Origin: Haemonchus contortus | Lineage: Eukaryota; Nematoda; Chromadorea; Rhabditida; Trichostrongylidae | Reading direction: 5' to 3' | DNA length: 64,000 nt | Assembly (NCBI GenBank): GCA_000469685.2 | Contig: LS997562.1 | Location: forward strand, 8,756,007-8,820,006 | In this document: piece after piece, positions 36,081-47,625 of the stretch | Numbering within the stretch: the stretch's first letter is position 1 | Layout of the letters: each line of letters starts with the position of its first letter | Translations under genes and position numbers: made by a program | Notes under the pieces: generated by a model | The model's input: only the letters and a program-made list of their open reading frames with translations | Told to the model about the DNA's origin: nothing | Database searches by the model: none

Positions 36081-37808
36081 GAACTCGAAGGAAGTTACTC
36101 CCTAACGTACATAGCCGTTATCAGGCAATCTTTTCGACGGTGAGCAAGAAAAAGTAGTTCCCATGTGGGACAGCCATAGACCTTATCACTTTGTGGTAGC
36201 TGCTTGAATAGTTGGGTGTTGTGTCTATCGTCTTTTTCTGCTATCTATCCTCGTGCTCAACAATGTACGTGAGAATGGGCAAATGGTCTTGTGCGACCTA
36301 TAGTCCATAAGAACCGTTCCCGAGCGTTTCGTACCCTTGTCCCTCACATAGACGATCTGACATCAATCATCTCTCATCTTCATCTCTCATACGACGGTTT
36401 GGCAGCAGATAGCTTGAGAAATTACATTCGCTTCGGTGCAACATAGAGAGAAGAGTGAGTTGTATGTCCTAATGCCATTGGGGCAGCGTTTTTGCACCTG
36501 CAACTCGCCGACACCATTTAATTTTCAAGCAGCTGTTAACTTCAATTATTGCCGCCATTCACACTATACAACTGGTACACTTTCTCCGGAGCTTTCTAGG
36601 AATACTCCTCCTCTTCCTTCCCCTCTGAGATGAGGATGTACCCGTAACTCCCCGCTTGTTGTACGAGTTTTCCCTTTGGAGCATCCTTTGCAAAATCGCG
36701 CAATCCCATTCCCATCCGACACAGGCGACAAAGGATTTTTTTTGTTCGTTACCTCTGGTAACCAGAGCGTTACCAAGGGCGAGAAGTCCGGCGCAAAGAA
36801 GGGGAGGTTTTTAGGCTGGTATAAGGCGAATCTAGCCGCCGCCTCTGTGTCTGGGTGTTGCTAACATAAGCTAGCTCTGAAACGATTACTCTCGCTAATT
36901 TTTTACATTTTGGACGAAGTCGCTGGTTTTTAGGGGCTGAGCTCAGTAAAGTGATGTGAAGAGGAGTTTTCATACAGGATTCATTCGTTTCAGAGTAACG
37001 ATTCGTTGCTGAAAATTGGCATAGTCCCCTCTAATGATCGAAAGGAGCTCGCGATATTTCCATGTCTAAATGTCGATTAGTCATGCGACTGAACGATTTC
37101 GATCATTCTTTTTCTCGGGCTCATTACAGGTCGATTTATTTTCACTGTCATGATCGTCAGCGTCTTTATCACGATCCTTTGTACAGTAATTCCAGAGCGT
37201 ACTAACCATAAGTCTTACTGCCTTTAAGACCGGTGTGACAGGGTACAATGTGATAACAAGAACCTTTGCTGGGGGATGATTGATGTGTAATTAAATGGGA
37301 AAACTTGTGTTGATCCCTACAAATTGCTTCAAAATCTCCTGATCACCAGTGGCTCTATGCTAAGAAGATCTGGGTGAGAACTAATGTTGAGGTCCTTAGA
37401 GGTGGTGTTGATCGATCCTGTTATTCCCCGAGGTAGACTCTTCTTTTAAGTTACCGGTTTCATTGCTTCGTACTTCGTGAAGTTATTGTGCCATCGTCAA
37501 AATGTGTTGCTTTACTTTAAATTTGGTCCCACCCTCCTCCCACCTTCAGTCAATACCAGTACCACCTCAATGACCTCTCTTTTTCTTTTGGCTCCCACAG
37601 GTTCTTTTGAACAGAAGTCTCTTAGAGGATCTTGAATATGATTTGATCCAATTGCTTGAACAATCACCTGTCTGAGAATACTGATTAGTCTTTTATCATT
37701 GATAACTTTCAAGCAGTGTCCTTTTTTGGCATAGCTTTCCAACATTGCGAAGGATTCGGGTAACTAACTCTCTACAGGCAAAGTTTTCCTAGGGCGTGAG
37801 CGGGAGAT
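36081..37808. other. Gene-poor stretch
   Basis: No gene recognised. Short plus-strand frames at 36436-36633 and 36676-36864 have no splice or domain support. A minus-strand segment near 37640-37770 may supply an alternative terminal exon (RVSYPNPSQCW) for the orphan gene at 37809-38277. Confidence 0.35.
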
Positions 37809-38277
37809 CTACGAAAATCTAACGAGAAGAGGGTCATTTTTCACTTTCTTCACCCATCGAGGATATCCAAACGTGTCTTTATTGCTGTACTTTTGATTAC
37901 TTTCGGTCGAGAAAAGGTTTAGTGAAAGGTACCACACTTTGAGGGGCTGTTCTGGCTGTGACGGGTCGCACGGTCCTATGAAAGGCTCCAGAGTAATGGT
38001 TGGGCCCATAAACATTGATAACAACTTTGCTTGAGGGTTTGTACTGCCGGAACTCATTTCATAGTGGTTCATAGAAGATTGCGGCTTTTTTTTTTTGGGA
38101 CTTTCAATTTTTCTGGCCAAAGCTTTTGGATTTGTTGCTGTTTCCCTAAAACCCCTTGCCTAAAACTCTCTGAAAAGATGGGCAATCAACAGTGTGGATT
38201 CAAGCTCTGCAATGATCATTCTGTGGCCGTGACGCCACTTACCTCTGCCTCGACTTTTCTGTCGTAAAAGTCGTCAT
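37809..38277 (-). CDS. Unidentified small gene with lysine-rich N-terminus
   Basis: Exon 1 38277-38243 (ATG, donor GAGGCAGAG|GTAAGTGG) joins in phase to exon 2 starting at 38145 after GGGGTTTTAG. The product begins MTTFTTEKSRQRETATNPKA, then IESPKKKKPQSS and a proline-rich part IGPCDPSQPEQPLK. Exon 2 either runs to the stop at 37809 (total 114 aa) or ends at a donor at 37938 and joins a downstream exon near 37750 in phase. No signal peptide, membrane span or known domain is visible. Confidence 0.42.
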
Positions 38278-38633
38278 TAAATTGTATTAGAATCTATCCT
38301 CAAGTCTTACAGATCGGCCAGAATGCTTATTTCTATGGTTCTGTGAGTCCGTGAGTAACTCAATGAGGCGATAACATTGACTCGATAGTGGGGTGCCTGT
38401 CGCAAGTTTTGTTCTGATACTATCACACATACTATACGAATCAGGATAAAAGGCAAGTGTGTGGCGCAGTCTAGGCTCCTCCATTTCCTTCTTACCGACA
38501 TTTATGGAGCGGAATAGGTTGCTAGGAGGAGCTAGACTTTCTACTCCCTACCCCACTTGAAATAGTACGGTTTTCATCGCATCCAGGGAAAATGGAAGGA
38601 GTTGAAATACAGCCTTGCAACCATGACAAGTTG

Positions 38634-38760
38634 CGAACGTGGTGTAGTGGTAGGTGGCACAACATCACATAGTGGTCCGGGGATCGAATCCCGGATCGAT
38701 TCCGCATAAGCCAACCAACCCATGCATCCTTTCGGGGTCGGCTGATTTGTACGATGATGC
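38634..38760 (+). repeat. SINE-like element, 5' part
   Basis: GTGGTGTAGTGGTAGGTGGC (A-box-like) and GGGGATCGAATCCCGGAT (B-box-like), then AAGCCAACCAACCCATGCAT and TTTCGGGGTCGGCTGATTTG, matching the 30.8-kb copy and then diverging. Probably truncated at its 3' end. Confidence 0.65.
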
Positions 38761-39340
38761 CTATTATGGAATTCGGCGTACATGGCTACATGCCGAACGA
38801 TTGCTCAAGGCTTGTTTACTCCAATCGGAAACCTTTTTGTTCTATTTTATGGGGGTGGGAGTACAAAGTCCAGTGTTTGGCGAATTTGACAGATCCGGGA
38901 ATGGAATTGGGAATGTTCATTACTTGATTGTCCGTAGTAACAATGGCGTTGCACGCTTGACGGATGATGGACGGCTTTTCGGAATCACAACCGAAACCAA
39001 GTCAACAGCTTTTTGAGTGAAATTTTACAGAAATACGTGGCATAACAGACTTTCGCGGAAAGACAATCAAAGCAATCACAGGAATTTTGCGGTTGCCAAG
39101 GAGACGCGCCCGTTGATATTCTCTCGCAAAAAAAGTTTGAATATCGGCGCCACTCTTGATGATTGCTCTGCATCAGCAAGCCTCTGGGGCTAGGCTCCCA
39201 TGCGTTTAGCCTCTGAATTGAACCTCCTTTATTTTTCGTTAATTCGACTTTTTTCTTCGTATCTGAAGTTTCAAAAGAAAAAGGAAGCAGTCAATCGGCA
39301 GTCAGCCTTTAATGCGTATATATTGAGGGGTAAGGGCGAT

Positions 39341-39420
39341 TGGTGTTGGTTCATTCCGTTCTGGTTGCGCCTACGTATTCGACTTCCAATCAGAATAATG
39401 GAGGTATCTGAATGTGCATT
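39341..39420 (-). repeat. SINE-like element, 3' fragment
   Basis: TTGCGCCTACGTATTCGACTTCCAATCAGAATAATGG-type segment, matching the reversed 3' end of the family (GCGCCACGCATTCGACTTCC at 51.9 kb). Only the end of the element is present. Confidence 0.5.
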
Positions 39421-39978
39421 CAGCCTAGACAGTAACCGAGACTAGCCGGTGTCTTGCTTTCATTCTCCCGAACGGATTTGGTATCATATAGGAGACCCCC
39501 GGGCAAGGGATAACCTTGTTGGCTATTCGTTGGGGTATAGATTAGGGAGGTAATTCCCCGGCCAAACGTCTGGTACCAGGGCCACTTGACACAAACCCAT
39601 CTGCTCCTCCCGGTTCTGGGACTTTTTCATTTGCTGGTGTGGACTCAGTGTGCCTGGCATATTGTTCAGTGAATCTGACAAATATTACACTCTCCTCTGT
39701 CACTTCAAATGATTGAATACGCGTATAATCCATGTTGCATAGGTAAGTCATCAAAAGTAACCGGTAGTACTGATCGCTTTTAGTTGACTGCCTGGCTAAC
39801 CATCCTCACAGCCAAGATTGTTGTGAACTAAGGTTCTGTAAAGTCTAAGGAGGTCTTGGGGGAAATGGGGTAGGCGGTCAGAGATGATCAGATTGGTGAC
39901 GTGTACGCTGCTGATGTCATCAAAGAAATGAAGGCTGACCCTATTTAGTGGATTACCGTAGTGCTTGTTAGCGTTGCT

Positions 39979-40366
39979 ATGAAACAACCGGACAACATGA
40001 GCGAAGGTCCCTGTTCCGAAGAAATGAAGGCACCGTTTATGAGTGCAAAGATCGAATTGGATTTTGTCTTGTCGGAAAGGAGGTCAATTACCCTCATCCT
40101 CAGTCGGAGATTGCTATCCGAAAAAGTGAATCGCTCACTGTTCTTATTGGATCGCCGACGATATGAAAAGATAGAATGTGAGTTATCATTTTCTTCGAGA
40201 AAAGGCCTATCGGTGCTCAGATAGCTGCTTCAAGAGTTATTTTCTCGGTTTTATTCAACCCACCCGGTACCAAAGAGTGACATCAAAACAGCTTATCAGC
40301 CCTAATCTACATAAACCGATTCGACCACTCGCCTGGGCCACACCCTTTGCCAATCGCGACGATTGA
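39979..40366 (+). CDS. Unidentified small two-exon gene (114 aa)
   Basis: Exon 39979-40177, intron 40178-40220 (43 bp, GTGAGT...GTGCTCAG), exon 40221-40366; phase closes. An acceptor-like GTGCTTGTTAG ends eight bases upstream of the ATG, consistent with trans-splicing. The product starts MKQPDNMSEGPCSEEMKAPF, has a basic amphipathic middle (RRSITLILSRRLLSEKVNR, then DRRRYEKIEY) and ends PLAWATPFANRDD. No signal peptide or known domain. It is the first of a row of short plus-strand genes. Confidence 0.48.
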
Positions 40367-40554
40367 AGTATCCGTTCAATTTCGATTGCTATAGCTTGGA
40401 CTCCTTTTTGTTTGGCTGTCAGTTATGAGTTTTTTGTTGGTCGGTGTAAAAATTAGACCCCTCTCCTGGACAAGCATAATTATGTGACGGTCTATGGGTG
40501 AATCTCAAAACGACTAGCTCTGGGTCGCTCCGCCAAACTTTCAGGAAATCAAGT

Positions 40555-40886
40555 ATGCAGCCAGAAGATACCTCGACTCAGAAGATGCGTGACGACCCTA
40601 ACATTGCATTGATCGGCGTCAACCGATCAATCGTTGACTCTTTGAATACACTATTTAGTTACACTCCTGTCATCCAATTTGTTAGGCTGTTCAGGAAACT
40701 GGAAAGTTTACTTTTTACTATTGGTAGGTAGCTGAGACTTTAATCAGCCTTATCACCTTCTGTCCCTTTTGTCATCAATTTGTTCGTGCAGACGCCGTTG
40801 AGTTCACTTTTCGTCCCTGTCACGAACCAGTAGGAGACCTTCCGCTCGAGGCCCTTTTATTTGAACCTCTTATGAAGGAAACTTAA
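40555..40886 (+). CDS. Unidentified small two-exon gene (87 aa)
   Basis: Exon 40555-40723, intron 40724-40791 (68 bp, GTAGGT...TTCGTGCAG), exon 40792-40886; phase closes. CAAACTTTCAG ends ten bases before the ATG, a good trans-splice acceptor. The product begins MQPEDTSTQKMRDDPNIALI, has a hydrophobic middle with KLESLLFTI, and ends EPVGDLPLEALLFEPLMKET. It lies 188 bp after the stop of the preceding orphan gene, on the same strand, so a trans-spliced pair is possible. The acceptor could instead belong to a cis intron of a longer gene. No family recognised. Confidence 0.45.
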
Positions 40887-41376
40887 CATCGGACAGCGGC
40901 CATCCTTGTGTTGGCTGAAGCCCCGAGGGATTCGGTCAGTAGCCGCTTTGGTCCAAAGGTCATCAAAAAATCGCATGACGTGTCCTGCTCAGTTGGTCTT
41001 CGATTCGTTGGCATATGCGATAGCGTCTTTGGTCTTCGTTCGCTTACGGGTTTCAATAGTTCGGCTGTTCGAAATTCTTCCGCCTGGAGATGCAGACGGT
41101 CCGCCCATGAAATGGCTTTTGCAGTGCGTCTACGACGTCTCGACTCGCCTTTTCTTCTTGATATTACTGTCATTACCACTTTCAGATACTTCTTTTTTGC
41201 AGAGGGGAGCGGAACCTTCCTTGAATCCCTGTAGCAGTATTCGTATCATGGTGAATCATGATTTGTGATTTATGGCACTCACTTGACAAACATCGTTCTC
41301 GATTCTCATCATTGCCCCCTTTGGTCGCTTACTTTGTTTACCTGAACGTTTGCTGATATAAATCATTTTTTTATTC
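40887..41376. CDS. Ambiguous coding segment, strand unresolved
   Basis: Three frames are open over about 100 codons. Plus strand: ATG at 40976 (MTCPAQLVFDSLAYAIASL) with two hydrophobic segments; or a second frame that could splice from GCA|GTGCGT (about 41121) to TTTTTTGCAG (about 41201). Minus strand: an Arg-rich frame (SRRKGESRRRRRTAKAISWA) with a strong donor CCC|GTAAGCG near 41046. At most one of these is likely to be used, and I cannot say which. Confidence 0.25.
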
Positions 41377-42574
41377 TCATTCCACTCGATTTTTCCATAA
41401 ATTATAAGAGGGCATTCCCGTTTGGGATGAACCATTCTTTGGTGATGGGTGACGCTCTGAGCCTGAAGAATCGCTATTCGGTTCAGTCGTTCCTTCCATA
41501 GTGCCTGCGATACTTTGAGGTGGCCGTGGCTGACTTTTGTCTGTTGTTACCCCTTTGAACGTTATGAAATTATTCCATCGCTTTTCTCCTAGTAGGAAGG
41601 AACGAAGCAGAAAGAATATTTTAAAAGACTCCAACGTTCTCTAGGTTGCCTATTATTTGAGGCCTATTGATTTTTCTTTACTGTGAGGTTTATTCATTTG
41701 GGTTTCATACTTCCTTTGTGCTAGGGCACTCGTTATCTGGTATCATTCTATGTCGCCCACGGAGGCCGTCTTCAGTTACCTGATGGCGTTGAACTTTAGT
41801 GACGCATAGTATGACTCTTGTCGCTCGCCGTCGCTTACGGCCCAATATGTCCTGTCATAAGTGGTCGAATCATGTCGTGATCTTGACTGAAGAAGTTCTC
41901 TACCACGTGTTGTTGAGTCTAGCTTATCGTCGCCTCCACTTTTGCTGCTGTACGCAGATGTCGCTCGATTTCTAGCCAATCGAAGCTTGTGGTGGTACGT
42001 ATGCTTGGTTAGGTATGAGCTGAATTCATTTTTGTTCGATGTTGTTCCGCTGCCATCTTTGATACTCGTCAGCCATCTTGTTTTGTTTGCTTCCAATAAT
42101 CACGGGAAATGATAGAAGTAACCACCCGGGTTAAAGCTTAGCGGCACATTCCTGTTCACGTTTGACTTTGGAACGGCTTTCAGAGCTTATCTGGTACACC
42201 CAAGTGATTGGATGGTCACTACTTAGGTCATTGGCTGTCACAATAATCTGTCTTAGGGCAGCTTCAAGACATTGGATAGACGTGCCACCGCAGTCTACGG
42301 GCGTTTGATGGTTTCGGCTAGTCGTGTTAAGACCTTTCGTCTTCAATTGGACGGAATGGTGTAGTAATCTATCCATGGGACACCCTTAGACGTTGCCTCT
42401 TGGACTGCTTTCTGAGGTGTTAAATAATTCACTTCTATGGAGCTTGCTTAAGCGATTACCGTACTGGCTGACGGCAGATTTTCGGTCATTCACGTTCAGA
42501 GAATCCCTGTAGTGGTGTTGCCAAGGAGGCACATAACCACTCCGTCGGAAAGCAATGTCCTTGATTTTCTGCAT
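41377..42574 (-). CDS. Row of minus-strand open frames: multi-exon gene or decayed element
   Basis: Four successive minus-strand frames nearly abut: 42574-42386 (from an ATG, MQKIKDIAFRRSGYVPPWQH), 42376-42131 (with LEAALRQIIVTANDLSS), 42096-41776 and 41634-41377. The last follows a good acceptor TTCCTACTAG and is Ser/Pro-rich (EPNSDSSGSERHPSPK). Donor-like sites occur (TAC|GGTAATC near 42459; CAG|GTAACT near 41779), but phases do not all agree. The helical, charged second frame vaguely recalls a retroelement gag, which I cannot confirm. Confidence 0.28.
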
Positions 42575-42595
42575 TGACGCATTTCCAGAAGCCCT

Positions 42596-42885
42596 ATGTA
42601 CCTTTTTTCATCGTCTTTTTTCGTGGTCTCCATGGTTTTCGCCGCGCTGGGCGCCGCGCAACAGCCATTCGTCGGCCAGGCTCAACCGGTTTCTACCGCA
42701 GCAGCAACCCGTCGCCCGGAAACTCGGCTATCCCGCTCCTTCCCACAGCACTCCACTCTTGCCCCCCCCACGCGGCTGTTTTATTCGAGAAATGATCCGT
42801 GAGAATTGCTTCTCTGCTAATTTCCCTGTGTATAAGTCGGACTCTCAGGGCAACCGTTTCCAGCGGGGATGAGTTTTTCTTGTAA
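42596..42885 (+). CDS. Predicted secreted peptide (74 aa)
   Basis: Exon 42596-42798, intron 42799-42863 (65 bp, GTGAGA...GTTTCCAG), exon 42864-42885 with stop at 42883-42885; phase closes. GCATTTCCAG ends seven bases before the ATG, a strong trans-splice acceptor. The N-terminus MYLFSSSFFVVSMVFAALGA is a textbook signal peptide, with likely cleavage before QQPF. The mature part is short, Gln/Pro/Ser-rich and basic, with an Arg-Arg at 39-40 and further Arg residues (ETRLSRSF), and ends NDPGDEFFL. It could be a neuropeptide-like or cuticle-associated peptide, but there is no repeat or amidation Gly to prove that. No cysteine framework is present. Confidence 0.5.
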
Positions 42886-44139
42886 GATTGTCCTGAATTG
42901 GCGCTATGCCTTGATTCAATTCAATTTGAGCTTGTTTTCTTCAAATTTTAATAAGTGAAGTGATATAAAAAATGTTTCTTGTAAGCAGAAGTCAGAAGAT
43001 GAACTTTCGGGATAGAATTCCGAGGCTTAGGCTTATGAAGGCCATGGGAGTGATCTCCTGAACGGCGCTAGCTTCTGATTAGGACAGTTACACAGTCAAT
43101 TTATTATCAGTCTATTTTATACTCTTGCTTCATGCATGATAGTGCGTCTGCTTATTTTTGTTTACTCTTTAATTTACTTTATTTGGGCCTTTTGTTTGCG
43201 TTTTCTTTACAAGGGGGCAATAGATCTGCATTTTCGAACAAAGGTTTAAAATGCGGAGAATTTCATAGAAATTTAACTTATTGACGTGCTCGAGGTGCTT
43301 TATCGTGGTTTCTGCACCAATCTGTTCAGCATGCCTACTGGCTTGTTTTTTTTTTGGTGAATACCATTTTTTATCCCGCCATATCGTCGCCACACCAGAC
43401 CTTTGCTAGCCGTTCTTATCAAATCAGTCGTGTAATCGTTTTTACGTGAAAGAAAACCAGCCGACCAGGTCGTTCACGTATGGGAAAGCCTTCTGCCAAG
43501 GAAAGGCTTTTCCGGCTTTCCGACGGCTTCTTTTTCGGCAGTCTCGGATGTTGTAATTGTCTGAATTTTTCCTATCGTTCTTGCATCGAACCCGAACCAG
43601 TCTATGTAGGGCGAAACGAACGATATACTGACTTGAAAGGGATGACGGTTGTTTCACATAGAGAGCACTGACAGTACCAGTGCGTCCACGCTGTGAAGGG
43701 CTGGAAGTTGTGCTGAAATTCTATGGAGATCCGGTCCAAAGTGACCTGTGCAAGTTATGGGAAGTGTATGGTTTACGCCCTGTCATCTTGGAACGGCTTC
43801 ATTGCCGATGAACCATGTGAATTCTGACCGAACGCACCGTTCAATTGGGAAGATATATAGACTGCTGGAACTGACGCACAAAGTTTTTCGCTTCTATTAG
43901 GCGATTAGAGCGACGAAATCTAGAGATGGAAAAGTAATTGATGAGGTACGAAATAGCCAGGGTTAGCCAGTATTCCCGGACTGCGTCATTCGCCGGATCC
44001 CGGGTCCAATTTTTGAGTGAACTCCAAAAACTTTGTTCTGCATGAAGGGCTTCAAGAGCGAGTTGTTCAAAACATCGTTTCACCTCGGTATTGTGTATAT
44101 TATCTCCAGCCAGGCTGGTCCGGTGGTTAGTAATTTTTC

Positions 44140-44482
44140 TCTTATTTCACTCTTCGATCACCCAAACCTTCAGGAAATGGATGGCCTAGATGAACCTACA
44201 GAAGTAGCTGATACAAGAACGGTTCACAGGCAACTTCATTCAGATCTCACAAGGAAGGCGATTGTTAGCAAAACTTCGTTCGATCTCGGAGGGACTCGAA
44301 CCATACTTACGCTCTCCGGGCACATTTATGGGGTTTTGCCCACAAATCGTCATCCCTGTGAGATCTGGACAAAATTCTGTCTGCTAACGGTTCTCGTATC
44401 AACTTCTGCAAGTTCCCCTAGGCCATCCATTTTTTGAAGGTTTGAGTGATCATTTGTTCGTTCCAAGACTGAAATAGGAGGC
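44140..44482. repeat. Long imperfect inverted repeat (foldback)
   Basis: The left arm 44140-44254 and right arm 44355-44482 are reverse complements with roughly three quarters identity, separated by a 100-bp loop. Shared words include CAAACCTTCA, AATGGATGGCCTAG, GCAGAAG-like, GATAC.AGAAC.GTT and CAGATCTCACA. Read on opposite strands the arms encode similar peptides, NLQEMDGLDEPTEVADTRTV and NLQKMDGLGELAEVDTRTV, so the repeated unit may once have been coding. A transcript through it would fold into a stem of over 100 bp. No TA or other target duplication was found at the ends. Confidence 0.8.
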
Positions 44483-45587
44483 AAATCACAGGCTAATTTA
44501 ATAAAAAGGAACATCAATGTGAAAGATGACCGATATGAGTTCCCTCTTATCACCACGGAAGGCACCAATAACGATGTCTGATAAGGAATTTATTTTGACA
44601 CAAAAGTGAATCACATCTCGGCGTTTAGCATCTGCTTTTATTGTCACAGTGAATTGATCGGTTCACGACCATTTTCCCTTCCTCTGAAATGTTGGGTCTA
44701 TTTGTTCTTTGGATTATGTCGACTGTTACCGAACTGTCTTCTAAGTGATAAATCGATTTTCAATACCGTAGATTACTTCTGTTCGAACGAAGATTTGCCA
44801 TTTCTACTAACAATATGAGAGGGGCTCCGTAGAACCGAAAAGTGGGTAGCTCTGCCTAGGCCTGCTCCGAAATAATGATGGACCGCTACTTTTCGGGTTT
44901 TTCACTTTATTTTCAGGGTTACGGTAAGTGAGTTTTTCGCTATCGGAAGCGGCATCTGCAGGCATGTCGTGCTTGAGCTTATAGTGCCAATTCCCAAGCT
45001 TCGTGCTAGGCGAATAACTCCTAAACAGGGCGTGGTAGCTCGGGAATCATCACTTTTAGCGATCTCTTGCAAATGATCTTTGGCTATCTGGAACCAATTG
45101 GTTTTTGTCGGCCCCTGGAATTCAATTCTTCCAATTCGGTCCACTGAAAAATCCAGCAAACGAGCTGGGCAAATGCGAACGTTTTGGCTTTGGCCAGACT
45201 ACTTCCATTATTTTGATTACATTACTTTTTCTTGACGGAAGCGAAGGTAATGGGAAATAGTGCAAGAGATTAGAGTTTGTTTCGTTTTCCATTACACGCA
45301 GATTTCGTTTTTCCTCTCTTTCTCAGCTGGCCAGACACACTCTCGACTTGATATAACGACCAAAAATCACTAAACCAGAACAGTGCGGTTCCACTTCATG
45401 GCTTATAACTACTAAATCACAGAGTCAGTTCCAGTATCTGCATCTTTTGTCTTCATACTTCCAGTAACACCGCAAACTGTTCGTTCCATCAGGTTCACGC
45501 CAGTTCCTTCGTTGGTTTTGGTTTGAGCTCTTCGGATCTTGGCTTCTATACTCTTGACTTATCGAACAGTTAGGCTCTTTTATGGAG

Positions 45588-46070
45588 CTATTCTATCCAA
45601 TCTCTTTCTGACCTCCACGCAGTAATTCTGATAGAGCTAGGAAGGATGGATAGGCGCTGAGGTCCCGGGATTGGACTGAAACGTGTGGTCACAGTTCCCA
45701 CACTGAGCTCATCATACCGGGAGCAAAGGAGTTTTGGAACGAAGAAGAAAAAGAGCTCAACGTCCATTTTTCCTCTTCTCTCTCTCAAAGCAGCGCCGTC
45801 ACTTTTCATTTCTAGTACAGATTGAAAGTGTCCCGACGATGTTAATCTATCCTCAAAAAACGGGTAACAGGCCTGGCTATCCTCCTGCCATGTAACCTGA
45901 TATGTACCCGGGGACGGCTGTCTCGAAATTGCCACCCCACACAGATAGACCCGCATACTACTTCCATACTGCTTCTCAGTTGTTACTTCAATTCTACTAG
46001 AGATGTAGGAATGACGTTGCCAACGTGAGCAGAATTCGATCTGTGACTCATGGGATGGTAGCGGCGCCAA
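45588..46070 (-). CDS. Long minus-strand open frame, unidentified
   Basis: An uninterrupted 160-codon frame on the minus strand, ending at a stop at 45588. It contains VYLCGVAISRQPSPGTYQVTW, CYPFFEDRLTSSGHFQ and TRFSPIPGPQRLSILPSS, protein-like in composition. The start used is a TTG; no ATG or convincing acceptor precedes it. It may be a single exon of an unrecognised gene or a fortuitous frame. Confidence 0.25.
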   Translation of the reverse strand: MAPLPSHESQIEFCSRWQRHSYISSRIEVTTEKQYGSSMRVYLCGVAISRQPSPGTYQVTWQEDSQACYPFFEDRLTSSGHFQSVLEMKSDGAALRERRGKMDVELFFFFVPKLLCSRYDELSVGTVTTRFSPIPGPQRLSILPSSIRITAWRSERDWIE

Positions 46071-46927
46071 TAGCCACTGCTACATTACCATCTCTGTCAA
46101 AAACGCTTTTTTTTTTGGAGGAAAAGAATTTTCGTCTTATGACAAGGCATAAATTCTTCGTCAATTCATTCGACTGTATTCACCATTATTCACTACAAGC
46201 AACTCGCCTACGTGAACTGTAGATGTTTACAGCTGGGCTAGGGGTGCGAATTTTCCGCGCGCGTGATGATGGGCACATTTGCGCGGCACAATAAATCTCG
46301 TCAGAATGTGTCTCTCGAGACATATGTCGCTCGAATGTGTCGCTCGCCTCTCACCAGAATTACGCCCATGTCAGAGTTAGCATTAAAAATTCCAAATAAT
46401 TAGGTCCATCCATTTTTTCGTGGACGATAAGAGCACAAGCGGGTAGGATGGGTCCATTATCCTGCCTTTTCAGCCCAAGAAAATATCACTTTGGATCACC
46501 AGAGTAGCTACCTTCCTTCTCTGTCTAGACATTCCTTACTACTGCAGGTATGAGGCTATGTGGGAAGTAGCTGCCGAAATTTTGGCAATAGTCCAGATTT
46601 CTCTGAGAATTTTCACGAATCTCTTATGGAATTTCTATAGGAAGACAGTGCTCTCCGGACCCGGCAACTCTGCTGCTGGAACCCATTGAAACTTGTGTCA
46701 TTTGCCCTCGGAGCTCCTTCTGAGCGGTTCTGTGCCCACCTCGTCCCAACGCCTCCTGAAACGAAAAGATCGAAGATGAACCACTACCTGGTCAGCCGAT
46801 CGCTATACCATGAAGTCCCTTATATACAATGCGCATGCAAGTGGGTAGTGTCCTTTTGTGGCACCCTCTGTGAAAGTTTTTTAGAAAATTCGAGAAGAAA
46901 TCCGGACTACTGTAGAATTTTCTGCAG

Positions 46928-47625
46928 TTATTTTTGCCTGAATCGGACCGTTTTCTCCGACGTCACGCGAATTGCCGTCATATGCCCATGCCAGGAGAGC
47001 TCTTTTCGCATTCGATGTTGCTTTCGTAACATATGCAATTCAATACATTCAAATATGGAGGTTTTATTGTTGGCGTCAGCAAGCATAGGCATTATTTTGG
47101 CAACAACCCCTCCTACATGGGAACGTTGAGGTGGAGAGTATAAACCTCTTTGGTTTCTCCATTTCTCGCATTCACATTTGAAGGAGGGCTCATTTGTTGA
47201 CTTTCCCATATGGGAAATTAACCAATGGCCCTGAGCCCTTCTACTTAGCTTCGTCTATGCTGCAATTCATCAAGCTTATCTGCTTGGAAGAAAATGGAAG
47301 CGTTTTCGTGTTCGTCATTGTCCCCTTAAAACGTCTGACGTTGAAGATTTGTCCTTCGTGGCCACTCGACCAGTCATTTCTCTTCGTTTTTGTCCCCAGT
47401 TTCTGTCCTGATGGGAGACCAAAGTATGGGAATAAGTGGCATCGCCAAAGAAAATCGGCAAATACCATCTATTTCGAATTTGTCATCAAGAGCTTTTTGA
47501 AAGTCGCTCAAGCAATCCCAATAGGGAAATCTTTGAGAGGGAGGCATAGAACAGTGGTACGGGAGGGCTCGATGTTCAGATGTAAGGAGGGATTCCTCAG
47601 GTATTCGTGGTTGATCATCTTTCAT
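46928..47625 (-). CDS. Cluster of minus-strand open frames, unidentified
   Basis: Three minus-strand frames follow each other with overlaps: 47625-47374 (ATG, MKDDQPRIPEESLLTSEHRA), 47468-47241 and 47209-46928 (ATG, MGKSTNEPSFKCECEKWRNQ). Frames on the plus strand are open as well (46686-47129, 47194-47634), which lowers the weight of any of them. No domain is recognised. A decayed transposon is one reading. Confidence 0.2.

Larger units (their letters stand above)
38278..39978. other. Stretch with two SINE-like pieces
   Basis: No gene recognised beyond SINE-like pieces at 38634-38760 and 39341-39420. A 120-codon plus-strand frame at 38654-39016 begins inside the SINE-like piece and is not called. 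Confidence 0.4.

Noticed and set aside
38654..39016. 120-codon plus-strand frame
   Set aside because: It starts inside a SINE-like element and has no acceptor, donor or domain.
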